DNA from: Tyto alba
Taxonomy: Eukaryota; Chordata; Aves; Strigiformes; Tytonidae
Assembly (NCBI RefSeq): GCF_018691265.1
Contig: NW_024881301.1
Location: 16,349,252 to 16,413,251 of the forward strand
Length of the DNA: 64,000 nt
Direction: 5' to 3'
The notes beneath the pieces are model-generated. The model was given only the letters and a program-made list of their open reading frames with translations. It searched no databases and had not been told where the DNA came from. This document shows positions 1 to 10,084 of this stretch, piece after piece; position 1 is the first letter of the stretch; each line of letters opens with the position of its first letter. The position numbers and the translations under genes were made by a program.

Positions 1-480
1 TATTAGTATTATAAAGATCGAGTATAGAAGAATCAGATATTTTAAATCCTCTGCAAACAGGTATCAGAAACAACTTTAGAAACATCACAGCATGGTCCTG
101 AGAAATAAAGTTCAAGCCATGAGTGGTGACTGGAAAATTCTATTGCAACTTTTTGTACACTTATGATTTATTTTTTTAATTCTTAAAATTTAAAATTACA
201 AGTAAAAGTTTTGTTGTTTATTTATTTAATTGAAAACCTAATTTTAACTGGAAAAAATAAAATAAATAAAGATACATAACAAAAATACAATGTATGTAAT
301 GGGAACGTTAACTCACATTTCAGGTTTTAACTTAGTTTTCATTTCCTCATGTACATCTATTCTATTAACGTTTTTCTATCATCTTCCATTAACACCACAA
401 ATTCTAAATGTTTTAATTGGAAACAGGAAATATATATTAGATTGTAGAAGCATTTCTGACGGAGAATGGCCATGATATTT
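1..480. other. AT-rich unique sequence, no gene seen
   Basis: Low-complexity A/T stretches with no open frame of credible length or composition, no splice-flanked exon and no repeat that I recognise. It ends where the LTR-like block at 481 begins. Confidence 0.6.
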
Positions 481-870
481 TGTTGCAAGGTTTGGACAAT
501 CCAGGCCTGAGATCAGACTGCTAACAACACCTGTGTTATGAGAATGACCTTGAAGGGCTGTGTTGTGAGGAACTGTATCTGTTGAGTAAAGATAAATGAG
601 GAATTTTCCCAGCTATGTATCTGGCTAAGCTAAGCCCAAACATGCAGCAAACAGCAAGATGCTTGCCTATCACAGTTTCCCTTTGGGTGCGTGATAAGTT
701 GCTTATGACCAGTAATCAGGGGGTATGGGGTGCATGAACAGTGGGTGCTTGCTGTGCAAAGGATATAACCAAGCGATTCGGGCAATAAAGGGGAACGACA
801 TGTAGCCACATCAGTGTGATGGTCGTTACTTGGCTGACTCTCCAAGGGGGCCCTGTTGCATTACATAACA
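481..870 (+). mobile_element. Probable solo LTR of an endogenous retrovirus
   Basis: The block begins TGTTGCAAGG and ends around CCCTGTTGCATTACA, giving the TG...CA ends expected of an LTR. Near its 3' end there is a TATA-like GGATATAACC (about 759-768) followed about 20 bases later by AATAAA in GGCAATAAAGG (about 784-789). That spacing fits a promoter, short R region and poly(A) signal on the plus strand. It is richer in G+C than its flanks. I could not find matching target duplications, so the 3' boundary (860, 865 or 870) is uncertain. No internal retroviral sequence lies on either side. The family is not recognised. Confidence 0.5.
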
Positions 871-3842
871 TGTATAAATCTTGGGAGAGCTGAGGCTAAA
901 TTACAAGACAATAAATTGATTTCTGTATCTGAAAGAAGGCGAAATGAAAGCAATGCCTGAATAATACATAAATGGGTTTTTTTGACTGTTTTAATTGGTT
1001 TATGCTCTAAGTGGCAGCTAATAATTCAAGACACAAATAAGATCTCATCTCTTTTTTATCGTGGCTTTATGCTTCCTGTAAATTTTCCTTTCTTCAGACA
1101 AAGAATCCTTTGATCATGTTATCTCCCTTGTTTTTTTCCATGGATGCAGGAGCACACGATGTTAGAGTGCTTTAGTTGTAAGTAAAGCCTGTAACATTTC
1201 AGATATTTCCGTTGTCATTAGATAACTTCAACTTATAAGGACAGTATAATTTTCTCATATATCTCTGGTCTTTAAAAAAGCTATTTACATTTAATAGCTT
1301 GTGTTTAGATAGTACTAAGAAGCGCCTATTGTATTTTGAATCTCTGTCTTTCAAGAATTGAATAACAATGTATAAGTTTTGTCTACTGAAATATTTGAGT
1401 AATTATGTATTTTCACAGGTTTTATGATATTTCTTTAACTGCAAATTGAAATTAAAATAATATTTTTAAATTATTCTTTGTGAAGCACAGAACACAAAAT
1501 TATAGACTAATGTTGGAACTATCATATCCCATCTGATATGAAGCCTGTTCAAAAAATATCAGTTTTTGAAAGTTGCCAATAAGTGGTGCAAGACTTTCCC
1601 GTGTCTTAGAAATCAGATGTGAAGAAATCATATTAATAGTAACATTTCTCAAATCTTTGGCTTATAATTGGTAAAATATTAAAATTCTGAATTCAGGTCC
1701 AAGGTTCTCCAAAAATGTTTCAGGATTCTCTTTTGACAAGAAGAATATTATCAGTCTGAAGGAGGAATTCCTGTGATGCAATCTGTGGGGAATACATGAC
1801 CAGTAAGGATGAAGTTATGCTCCTCTTTTCTGGAACATTGAAAATGTAGTCATTTACCAGATGGAGATATATAGATCACTAGTGAATCCTTGAAAAGTCT
1901 CCTGAATTAGCAGATTCATTTTTTTTTCCAAAAGCACAGTAAAGTTTACTTCAATGTGTGGACTTCAAGTTACTACTCAGGACTTCAGGGTTATATCAGT
2001 ACTGATACATCAGCATGAGAATGAGATCACTATACTAGCAAATCTGTAGCACATTTGTAGCATATTTCCTTTTTGTAACATTTGCCCTTTCTGTCTACTG
2101 TCTTTACTAAAAAAACTCATGAGTTCAGTTTAGCTATTAGAACAGTCCATGGACCATTCCCAATAGTCTGTTTTCCTTCAGTTGCCTGAAATTGATATCT
2201 AAGACAATTTACTGGCAGAGATGTGGGCCATTCTGTGTCAGTTAGCATTATTACTTAGTATTGAGCTTGGATACATTTACTTTATTTTGTATGTAGGTGT
2301 AAATAAACACATACGTACCCATATACATAAAAACGCCTAATATGTGACCACCTGAAATGGAAGAATTCTGACAATGTTTTAATCTGTATCTGAGCATCAA
2401 GAAATTCTTTCCCAGCATCATACTATGAGGTATAGAGGTATTATTAGCTGATGTCTACAAAGAAGATATAGAGAAATTATGTTTGTGAAAATATGTCCTG
2501 AAAGTCTCACGAGAAATATTCAGCATAGAATCAAGTCTGGATTGCCTACATCAGTTTAACAGTATAAACCCAAGCAGTGACACCTTCTTTTTCTGTTCTA
2601 TGGATAGAGAAATATGAGTATCTATCACTGTATCTTTCTTCCAGGATTTTACTATCAAGGAAAGATGAAATCTGAGTAAGTAATTCCATATGCTAAACAC
2701 TCTTCAGAAAGAAGTGCTCAGAAGCATTGCAATGGAAATGGACAGCTCTGTGTGATTCTAAACCGCCATATATTGTCTTGCAGGTATATGTGTTAAATCC
2801 AAATAAGTCTGTACTATATTGGCTAGGACACACTTCTGTGAGTTTAACACTGCATAAGGATATGTATTTTCCACTATGCTTCTTACATATTTTCTTTTAA
2901 CTTGAATTTTGGAGGGGTAACACTGTATATATGCATTTATTTATCACTTCTACATGAGATTTTTGTGTATGTTGTTTAAATTAGGTGTGGATTTTAAACC
3001 AATTTAAAATGTTTCTTTCATAAACACTTTCTGATTCATCATTGAATAAGCTTGCCATGGACAAAGAGAATTGAGATTTTTTGCAATAAAGCATCTTTTA
3101 TGAGACTGAAAAATGTACTAATGAAAGAGATTATGTTAACTTTATATATATCCAAGAGAGCTCTTTTGATCATGCTGTCAGGTAACCTGGAAGAGTAAGT
3201 TTGTGATGCAAACAGTTACAGTATCTTTAATTGCAATTTTGTGGCGTTTGCCACCTCTGTGGGAAATGTGTTACTTGGTGGGTGACATTTTCTTCACACC
3301 ACATGTGCTTTCACAGTACTCTTCCCTGTTAACTTAATTAAGAAATTACCATCAGAGAGGCCGTGTCAATTAAGAATTTATTTGAATACATAAAGAGAGT
3401 ATCTGACCTGTTGTTTTATGTCGAATTGTTTCTAGAAATTATGAGGAGAGCACAAGCAGAGGCAGGAGAGGTCGGATAGTTATCAGAATACAAGTCTTGT
3501 ACTGTTTCCTCTTACTCAGTAATGGAAGATATTTGGCTTTTAGTAAAATATCTTTATTTCTTCCTGGCACAAGTGTTTCTTGCTTATTACAATACAACAC
3601 AAACATCTTTGCTGGATGAGGAAGAATAGGTGCTTCACTAAGGATAACAGATCCTTTTAATTGTTCTTTGATGTCATGACATTTGACATCACATTATCAA
3701 ACATTATTAGAGGAATATAACTTCTTTCTGCAGCAATCAAATTAATGAAGCCTGCTTTTATACAGATGTGTGCCTTATGTCTCGTTCTTTGTTCCAAGTG
3801 CTCCACTTCCAAAACTGTCATATCACTTCCCACCTTGACTAG
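871..3842. other. Unique AT-rich sequence, no gene seen
   Basis: About 3 kb with no open frame above background, no CR1 tail, no LTR signature and no RNA gene that I can recognise. Short A/T runs only. Confidence 0.55.
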
Positions 3843-4842
3843 TGTGCTGGGTTTGTGTGTATGGTGAGTTTTTGGTAGTGGGGGAGGGGAGCTACAGCTG
3901 TGGCCCATTTGAGAAGCTTCTTGAAGCTCCCCAGGATCCAATTCAGACCCATCTCTGGCCAAGGCAGAGCCAATTAGCAGGGGTAGCCACACCTTTGAGC
4001 TAGTATATTTAAGAAGGGGAACCTGGAAGGAGGGGTGGGAGTTGTGAGGATGAGCGGTGAAGGAGGCACCCAGACAAACACTGAGGTCAGTGGACGAGGA
4101 AGAAGAGGGTGGGGGAAGTGTACTGGGGCAGACGCTGATGCAGCCCATGGTGAGAGGGCAGGCTGTCCCCCTGCGGCCCATGAAAGCCTAAGGTGGAGCA
4201 GATGCCCACCTGCAGCCCATGGGGGAACCCACACAGGAGCAGGTAGCTGTGCCCAAAGAAGACCGGGACTTTGAGGGAAGCTCCTGCTGGAGCAGTTCAT
4301 TGCTGAGAGAATTGCAACATGCTGGAGGGACCCATGCTGGAGAACTGCAGCCTGTGGGAAGGACTCATGTCAGAGGAAGTTTGTGGAGGACTGTCTCCCA
4401 TGAGAGGGACCCCACACTGGAGCAGGGAAAGAGTGTGAAGAGTCCTACCCCTGAGGAAGAAGGAGTGGCAGAGACAATTGGCGATGAACTGACCACAACC
4501 CCCCTTCCCAGTCCCCTCATGTTGCTGGAGTGGATGAGGTAGAGAAATTGGGAGCAAATCTGAGCCAAGGAGGAAAGGTGTTTTTAAGATGTGGCTATAC
4601 TTCTTACTCTCCTACTCTGTTAGATTAAGTGGTGGTGATGTTTGAATTAAATTTATGTTATTTTTTTTGTTCCACTAACAAATCTGTCTCTTGCCCATGG
4701 CCATAATAGATGAGTCATCCCTCCCTCTCCTTATCTCAATTCTGGAGATTTTTGTTTTATTTTTTCTTTCCCATTCCTGAAGGGGAAGGGTTGGTTGAGT
4801 GGCTAGGTGGTGTTCAGTTGTCCTACAGGACAAACCACGACT
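3843..4842 (+). mobile_element. LTR (minisatellite-bearing avian ERV LTR), plus strand
   Basis: Starts near TGTGCTGGGTTTGTG and ends near GACAAACCACGACT, matching the TGTGCTGG...ACCACGACA ends of its relatives in this window. In order it has a paired GAAGCTTCTTGAAGC element (3912-3926), a GCCAATTAG CCAAT-like box (about 3969), a TATATTTAAG promoter element (4004-4013), a CACTGAGGTCAGTG block just downstream, then an array of degenerate units carrying CAGCCCATGG and CTGGAGCAG (about 4135-4440), and a T-rich 3' part. The same modules recur in the copies at 4985-5925, 13486-18013 and 16325-17077. No primer binding site or coding region follows, so it is solitary. Open frames on both strands here (for example 4219-4542 plus and 3974-4300 minus) are by-products of the array and are not genes. 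Confidence 0.8.
4004..4013 (+). promoter_or_regulatory. LTR TATA-like element
   Basis: TATATTTAAG lies about 35 bases after a CCAAT-like GCCAATTAG. The same pair occurs in the related copies (minus strand at about 5090-5100 and 16911-16920; plus strand at 13633-13642), so it looks like the ancestral core promoter of the LTR family. Present activity is unknown. Confidence 0.55.
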
Positions 4843-4984
4843 GGAAGAATGTCCTCCCACTCACAGAAAACACTGTCTGTGCAGGCAGACCTCTTGCACT
4901 TATCAGCCCCAGGCAGGTGCTGTCTCTCATACTGGGTAGTCCCTTCTCCTTCAAGAAAAATAATAATTTAAAAGGTTGATCATC

Positions 4985-5268
4985 CAGTGCGCCTCCCCCA
5001 CGCTCTTCCTCCTTCTTTCTTTCACTGACCTCGGTGTTTCCATAAGTTACCTTCTCACAACTCCAACTCCTTCTCCTCTCAAGTTCCCCTTCTTAAATAC
5101 GTTATCACAGAGGCTCAGCCACCATTGCTAATTGGCTCAGCCTTGGCCAGAGGTGGGTCTGACATGGAGCTTGGGGATCTTCAAGAAGCTTTTCACAGGA
5201 GCCAACTTTCTAGCCTTCTCCCTTGCTACTAGAACCCCTACCGCAACCAGCCCAACACAGTAAGAGTA
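4985..5268 (-). mobile_element. LTR fragment: promoter half of the same superfamily, minus strand
   Basis: Read on the minus strand this starts TGTGTTGGGCTGGTTGCG near 5268. It runs through a GAAGCTTCTTGAAG-like pair, a GCTAATTGG-type CCAAT element and TTTAAGAAGGGG (about 5090-5100), to a CCGAGGTCAGTG block, and stops near 4985. It is therefore the U3/early R part of an LTR, inverted with respect to the copy at 3843-4842. The distal half expected below 4985 is missing. Confidence 0.75.
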
Positions 5269-5925
5269 GGATAATGAGAACAAAGAATATATCTAAAAAC
5301 ACCTTCCTCTTGAGCTCAACTTCACTCCTGACTTCTTTACCTCCTTCCTCTGGGTGACACAGGGAGATAGGGAATGGGAGTTACGATCAGTCCATGACAC
5401 TTCATCACTGCTGTTTCTTCCTCTTCATACTTTTCCCCTGCTCCAGCGTGGGGTCCCACTCACCAGAGATGGTCCTCCATCAAGTTTTCCAGTGTGGGTC
5501 CTTCCCATGGGCTGCAGTTCTTCAAGAACTATTTCAGTGTGGGTCCTTTCCATGGAGTGCTGTCCTTCAGGAGCAGACTGCTGCAGCATGGGTCCCCACA
5601 GGATCACAAGTCCTGACAGCAAACCTGCTCCAGCATGGGCTCTTCTTCACAGAGCTGCACTTCCTACAGGAGTCTGCTCCAGAGCATGCTCTCTGTGGTG
5701 TCACAACATCTTTCAAGACACATACACCTGGTCTGGCTTAGGGTCCTCCACAAGCTGAAGGTGGGTATCTGCTCCATTGTTAACCTCCATGGGCTGCAGG
5801 GGCACAGTGTCTCACCATGGTCTTCACCATAGTATGCAGGGGCATCTCTGCTCTGATGCCTGGAGCACCTCCTCCCCTTCTCTCTTCATTAAACTTGGTG
5901 TCTACATTAATGTTCCTTAACACTT
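5269..5925 (-). mobile_element. LTR fragment: repeat-array half of the same superfamily, minus strand
   Basis: On the minus strand this segment starts with a diverged GACACCAAG...GAAGAG block near 5910. It then runs through at least five degenerate units with CAGCCCATGG and GGAGCAG cores, and ends in TTCTCATTATCCTACTCTT directly against the LTR start at 5268. The last roughly 230 bases of the LTR (compare 4600-4842) are absent. The order is thus array half then promoter half, a permuted arrangement best explained by a deletion between two neighbouring LTR copies. Plus- and minus-strand open frames here (for example 5354-5758) are shadows of the array. Confidence 0.7.
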
Positions 5926-6095
5926 GTCCCCTAACTAAATTTTATTCTCATATTGTCTGTCTAATCATCAACCAATGTAATTATTTCTCTTTCATCTGTG
6001 TTTAATCAGTGCCTTCACACCTTGAATATGAATGTGGATCTGATCTCCTTCCTTTTTACGTGCTCCCCCCTTAATGTCAAAGTACAGATAAGGAC

Positions 6096-6250
6096 AACAT
6101 GGATAATAAAGATGCAGAATAGTTTCTGTTTAGGAAAGAGATTATATGATTTAGGAAGGCTCTAAAAATCTTGACTAGCTTAATGAAAATTACTTGGAAA
6201 CAAGTACTTCACTCTTTTTCTCATAATAAAAGATTTGGACATCTAGTGAA
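6096..6250 (+). repeat. Imperfect direct repeat, copy 1
   Basis: Shares AATA..TTTCTGTTTAGGA, ATCTTGACTAGCTTAATGAAAA and TTTTTCTCATAATA.AAA in the same order with 6739-6900, at an offset of about 650 bases. Similarity falls off on both sides of each copy, so this is a dispersed pair and not one long tandem duplication. I do not recognise the unit as a known transposon. Confidence 0.65.
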
Positions 6251-6284
6251 GTTAGATTATAGGTTCAGAACAAACAAAAGGGTG

Positions 6285-6350
6285 GGTTTTGTTTAACTAA
6301 AAGTGAAACTCATTGCCACAGGATCCTGTGGATACCATTAGTTTGCTTTT
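6285..6350 (+). mobile_element. Possible ancient CR1/L3-like 3' remnant
   Basis: GAAACTCATTGCCACAGGAT followed by CTGTGGATACCATT resembles the 3' region of old CR1/L3 LINEs in sauropsids (a stretch beginning GGAACTCATTGCCACAGGA). Only about 60 bases are similar. This is a weak call from memory; it sits between the two copies of the direct repeat. Confidence 0.3.
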
Positions 6351-6357
6351 TTAAAAA

Positions 6358-6375
6358 AGGAAAAAAAAAAAAAAA
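6358..6375 (+). repeat. Interrupted poly(A) tract
   Basis: A homopolymeric A run following TTTTAAAAAAGG. No retrocopied gene precedes it. Confidence 0.7.
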
Positions 6376-6738
6376 TGTTCTGTGTTACCTTGAAAAGATA
6401 GTGAGCAGATCGGGTGGAAGTTTCTGGAGAGAAGGACAGGTTGTACTTTCCTCTGCTGAGGATGATTGTGGAGGGGGAGGAAATAACAGCCTTTTAAACA
6501 TCAGAATAAAACAGGAGGGTAGAGATAATTGCTATCACATTACAATGTTGCTTTATGGGATTAAGACAATCACACAGAAAAATAGCAAGGATACCAGAAA
6601 TCTTTGTTAATGTGAATATATTGTATATAAGTATGACAAACCATAACAACTTAGAGGCAGTGTAATACCTCATATTGATGACTAATACACAATTTATTCA
6701 GTTATTTAAATTTAACAAACCATTGACCAGGTGTTGGT

Positions 6739-6900
6739 CATTGAATAGTAAAGAGACTGAATAATTTCTGTTTAGGATAGAGAAGATATAATTTAAGAAA
6801 GATATGAAAAAAATCTTCAAATCTTGACTAGCTTAATGAAAAAGATCAGGAAACAACTACTTCATTCTTTTTCTCATAATAGAAAACTCAGAGACATCCA
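6739..6900 (+). repeat. Imperfect direct repeat, copy 2
   Basis: Second copy of the unit at 6096-6250, with small insertions (for example extra A's and an extra AATCTTCA before ATCTTGACTAG). The divergence by eye suggests an old event. Confidence 0.65.
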
Positions 6901-7318
6901 GTGATGTCTCTTCAAGTTTAAAGAAAGGATCTTGACAGATTAATTTTCTTTCTTTCTAGAGTGTTTGTGTTGAGGGCTGGGACTATTGATTTTTGTGCTG
7001 TTCAAACTATGATGTATACTTATTGATCATCAGTACCTTTTACATACACATTGTCGATGCAGGATAGGCTAAACTAAAATACATAAATTTTCAGGTTATC
7101 CTGGCCTGACTTCATTTTCAAAATTTGTCAAAACATTTTTATTTCAATAAGCTAGTAATATCCAAACAGGAGCTAACACAAGAGGAACAAAACCAGCTCT
7201 ACAGGAGAGGGAGTTCAACTACAGCTAATCTAGGCTCAGGGCTAATTAAATCAAAGTAGTGAATTTGTCTTTAAACACAATGCCTCCAGAACTGGAGAAT
7301 CATCCAGATTTTTCTTTT

Positions 7319-7323
7319 GTTTG
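7319..7323 (+). repeat. Target-site duplication GTTTG, left copy
   Basis: GTTTG immediately before the LTR start at 7324, matched exactly by GTTTG at 7925-7929. Confidence 0.8.
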
Positions 7324-7588
7324 TGTCTTAGTTTGGGCTGAAATAGAGTTAATATTCCTTTTCAGGGACTAGATGAGTGCTGTGTTTTTTATTTAGCTTT
7401 GGGTTTGGTATGGGAAAAATGCTGATATCACACTGATGTTTTCAGCTGCTGCTGAGACTTCAAGGACTCTCCGACTCTCCATGTCCTGCCCGTGCGCAAG
7501 GGCACAGGGATCAGGGAGGGAGCATGGCCACAGCACCTGACCCTAACTGGCCAGTGATATATTCCATATCATGGAACGTCATGCTCAC

Positions 7589-7597
7589 TATATAAAG
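7589..7597 (+). promoter_or_regulatory. LTR TATA box
   Basis: TATATAAAG followed by GAGGGGTGG. The equivalent in the sister LTR is TATAAAG at 18326-18332. A recognisable core promoter, activity unknown. Confidence 0.65.
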
Positions 7598-7790
7598 GAG
7601 GGGTGGTTGGGAAGGAGCTCTCTTGCTTCTGGGATTGCGATTGTGGGATCTTGGTATCTCGGGGTTGCTGGCCGGGAACGGGCTAGATATTGGTTAGTGG
7701 GTGGTAAGCAATTACACTGTACATTGCCTGTTTATATATTTCTTTTTGTTTTCCCCCGATCATCGTTATTGTTTTCATTTTATTGCCATT

Positions 7791-7796
7791 ATTAAA
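7791..7796 (+). terminator. LTR poly(A) signal ATTAAA
   Basis: ATTAAACTGTT is conserved in position in all three copies of this LTR family (also 18501-18506 and about 48500-48505), as expected for the retroviral polyadenylation signal. Confidence 0.55.
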
Positions 7797-7924
7797 CTGT
7801 TCTTATCTCAGCCTGCGAGTCTCCCTTCACCCCTCTAATCCCCTCCCCCATTCCCAGGTGGGGAGGGGGAAGGGAGCGTGATTAGCTGTGGTGGTTGGTT
7901 GCCGATCAGGCCCAAACCACAACA

Positions 7925-7929
7925 GTTTG
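7925..7929 (+). repeat. Target-site duplication GTTTG, right copy
   Basis: Exact match to 7319-7323 and adjacent to the LTR end ACAACA. Confidence 0.8.
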
Positions 7930-10084
7930 TTCTTTCTTAATCAATCTGCAATTTGGTCATTTAGAGCTTTCTTAAACTTCCCAGCTTCACCAGCAGGTTG
8001 AGGGCCCTGGCAAAGCTAACCAGCCTGCCTATACCACTGTGAAACACTCCTGGATTCCTGATGTCTAGGCTATTTGGAATCTTCCTGGGCTATCATTTCT
8101 AGTTGTAGCAGATGTGTCTGCCTTAGCTGAAGATTACAGCTGAAAGTTATAGTTATAGCCACTATATTGGCATATGTTGACTGAATTACAAAGTTTTTTC
8201 TTACTATTTTCATATCTTTATTTCATGTGATTAATATTAATGTAATGAAAATAATTCTTTCATGTATCAAAGTAAATTTAGAATAATGAGAGAATTTATA
8301 TAGTGTTAATTTTAATATATACTTAGAAAAAAATGTAAAATCTTTTCAGACCAAGACAAATGTATATGTTAAGTATATATCATTGAAAGATGTATACTAA
8401 ATGATAAGTGTGTTTGAGTAATAATTCTTTTTATAATAAATATATAATCAAAAAAAGTCCAATGTTATGATTAATCTATCCAATTTAAGAATTCTCAATG
8501 TAGACTGACAAACTACCTTGTCAGTCTTGTTAGTGTACTAAGTGGCACAGGTTTTCAACATTTGGACTTCCCTTGAAAAGATACCCTTTGGAAATTGGAA
8601 GGACCTACTACCTAAACCTTGCATGCATACTGATATGAACCAGTAATGCAGGAGTGCATTAATCATCTGGTAGTTATGGCACTTTAATGTCTGTACACAA
8701 CGCATGCACATCTAGATTACCCTTAGAAAATATTAGTTACATGTCTACAGGAAACTGCATTTCTCACTGTATCTGGAGAGCTGTATATTGTATATTCTCA
8801 GAATCATGTAGACTTGAGCATAATTGAATGTTGAATGAATATGACAGCTGTCTTTGTAACACCTAAAACAGAAATAATTTCAAAAATCTGTAGTCTGTGG
8901 TTGGCTTGAGACATCCCAGAAATATTTCTTGATAAATTTGTAGGCCTCTGGATCTGAACATGATTTTATTTCATTTTTAATCTATTTTTTTAAGTTAGTT
9001 AAACTCATAAACATAATAAGGAAAGGCTTAGTCCTTTTTTTTTATTATTTGTTTGTTAGTTTTGTGACTTTCATTAATAAACTAAAATAAGTCTTCCAGG
9101 AAGGAGAGTCTGGTTATTTCATATATGTAGATCTTACTTGTTACAGGAGATTTCAACGATCTTTTCAATATTTCAGAAACCAGTGTCCTTTTTTTTCTTT
9201 TCCTGGTTCATGTGTTTGTTTCAAAGAATGTATTTTTCTGCTGTGTGGCTTTCAGAAGGTATATCTTCTGATTTTTTCTCCACTGACTCGTTGGTAAGGG
9301 TGACCATTAAAAGTTACAGTTGAGTGTCCCACTGCACTTTAATTTATTGTAGAAATCTCTCACGAGAAGGCATAGTCTTCAGGGGAATCTCATATGCACA
9401 GCTCAGTAATCCTAATCAATCTAATTAAATTTATGTGAAATAAGCATTTTTAAAAGACTTCTGGAGGTCCAGTAAATTTGGTTTATTGTTTAGTGTTACA
9501 GACCTTATCTTTAATCTGTGAAGGTTTCTGAAATTTTGCAATGAATTATGCAGTAGATTTGAATGGAAAAGTCCTTGCACAAAACCACTGCAATAGCATA
9601 ATAGAGCATACTTTCCTTTTGAGGACAGGCTTGATGCTGTAATTTCCTGACCCCTGAATGTCCAAAGTGCTTAAATTACAGGAGTCTTGTAAATGTCAGC
9701 AGATTATATTCACAGGTAGAGGAAGTCCTAATGCTAACAGAAAGCAAAGTGGAGGAAATTACTATTTACACTAATGTCTTTATAATATAAATGTCTGAAC
9801 TTGCAATTCAATGTGAGGTTGGTAACAACTCATTTGGTTGTAATTTACAGTCTTAACAGTTTTTTAGAAACAGAAAACTCATTTGGATCCCAAAACACTT
9901 TCACTGAGTTCTACTCTATGTGTTACAATGCAATGAATGTAACAATCACTTGATAACAATTTTTCTAGTTTGCTAAAGGAATGCAAGCATGTCTAAAAAG
10001 CTCTTCTAAGTATGTCTTAAAGACATACGAGAAAGCTTACATACACCTAATGTCTCTGTTTTGTACATGCAATGTTAGATGCCC
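7930..10084. other. Unique AT-rich sequence, no gene seen
   Basis: No repeat that I recognise and no credible exon. The longest open frames are about 60 codons, which is background. Confidence 0.55.

Larger units (their letters stand above)
7324..7924 (+). mobile_element. Complete solo LTR (family with ATTAAA signal), 601 bp
   Basis: Begins TGTCTTAGTTTGGGCTG and ends CCCAAACCACAACA, with a perfect 5-bp duplication GTTTG on both sides. That fixes both ends. It carries a TATATAAAG box (7589-7597), a TTGCTTCTGGGATT block downstream of it, an ATTAAA poly(A) signal (7791-7796) and a CTCAGCCTGCGAGTCTCCC block in U5. The same modules occur at 18126-18629 and 48362-48625. No internal retroviral sequence remains, so it arose by LTR-LTR recombination. 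The related copy at 18126 is followed by a lysine-tRNA-type primer site, which suggests the parent retrovirus used that primer. The short frame at 7571-7795 is not a gene. Confidence 0.9.

Noticed and set aside
3657..4181. 174-codon minus-strand frame
   Set aside because: Runs through the LTR U3 in antisense and into unrelated flank. Proline- and serine-rich by composition only.
4219..4542. 107-codon plus-strand frame and overlapping minus-strand frames
   Set aside because: They lie in the LTR repeat array, where the unit stays open on both strands. No start context, domain or relative among known proteins.
5354..5758. 134-codon open frame rich in Ser, Pro and Gly
   Set aside because: Antisense reading of LTR array units with repeating peptide patterns; not a gene.
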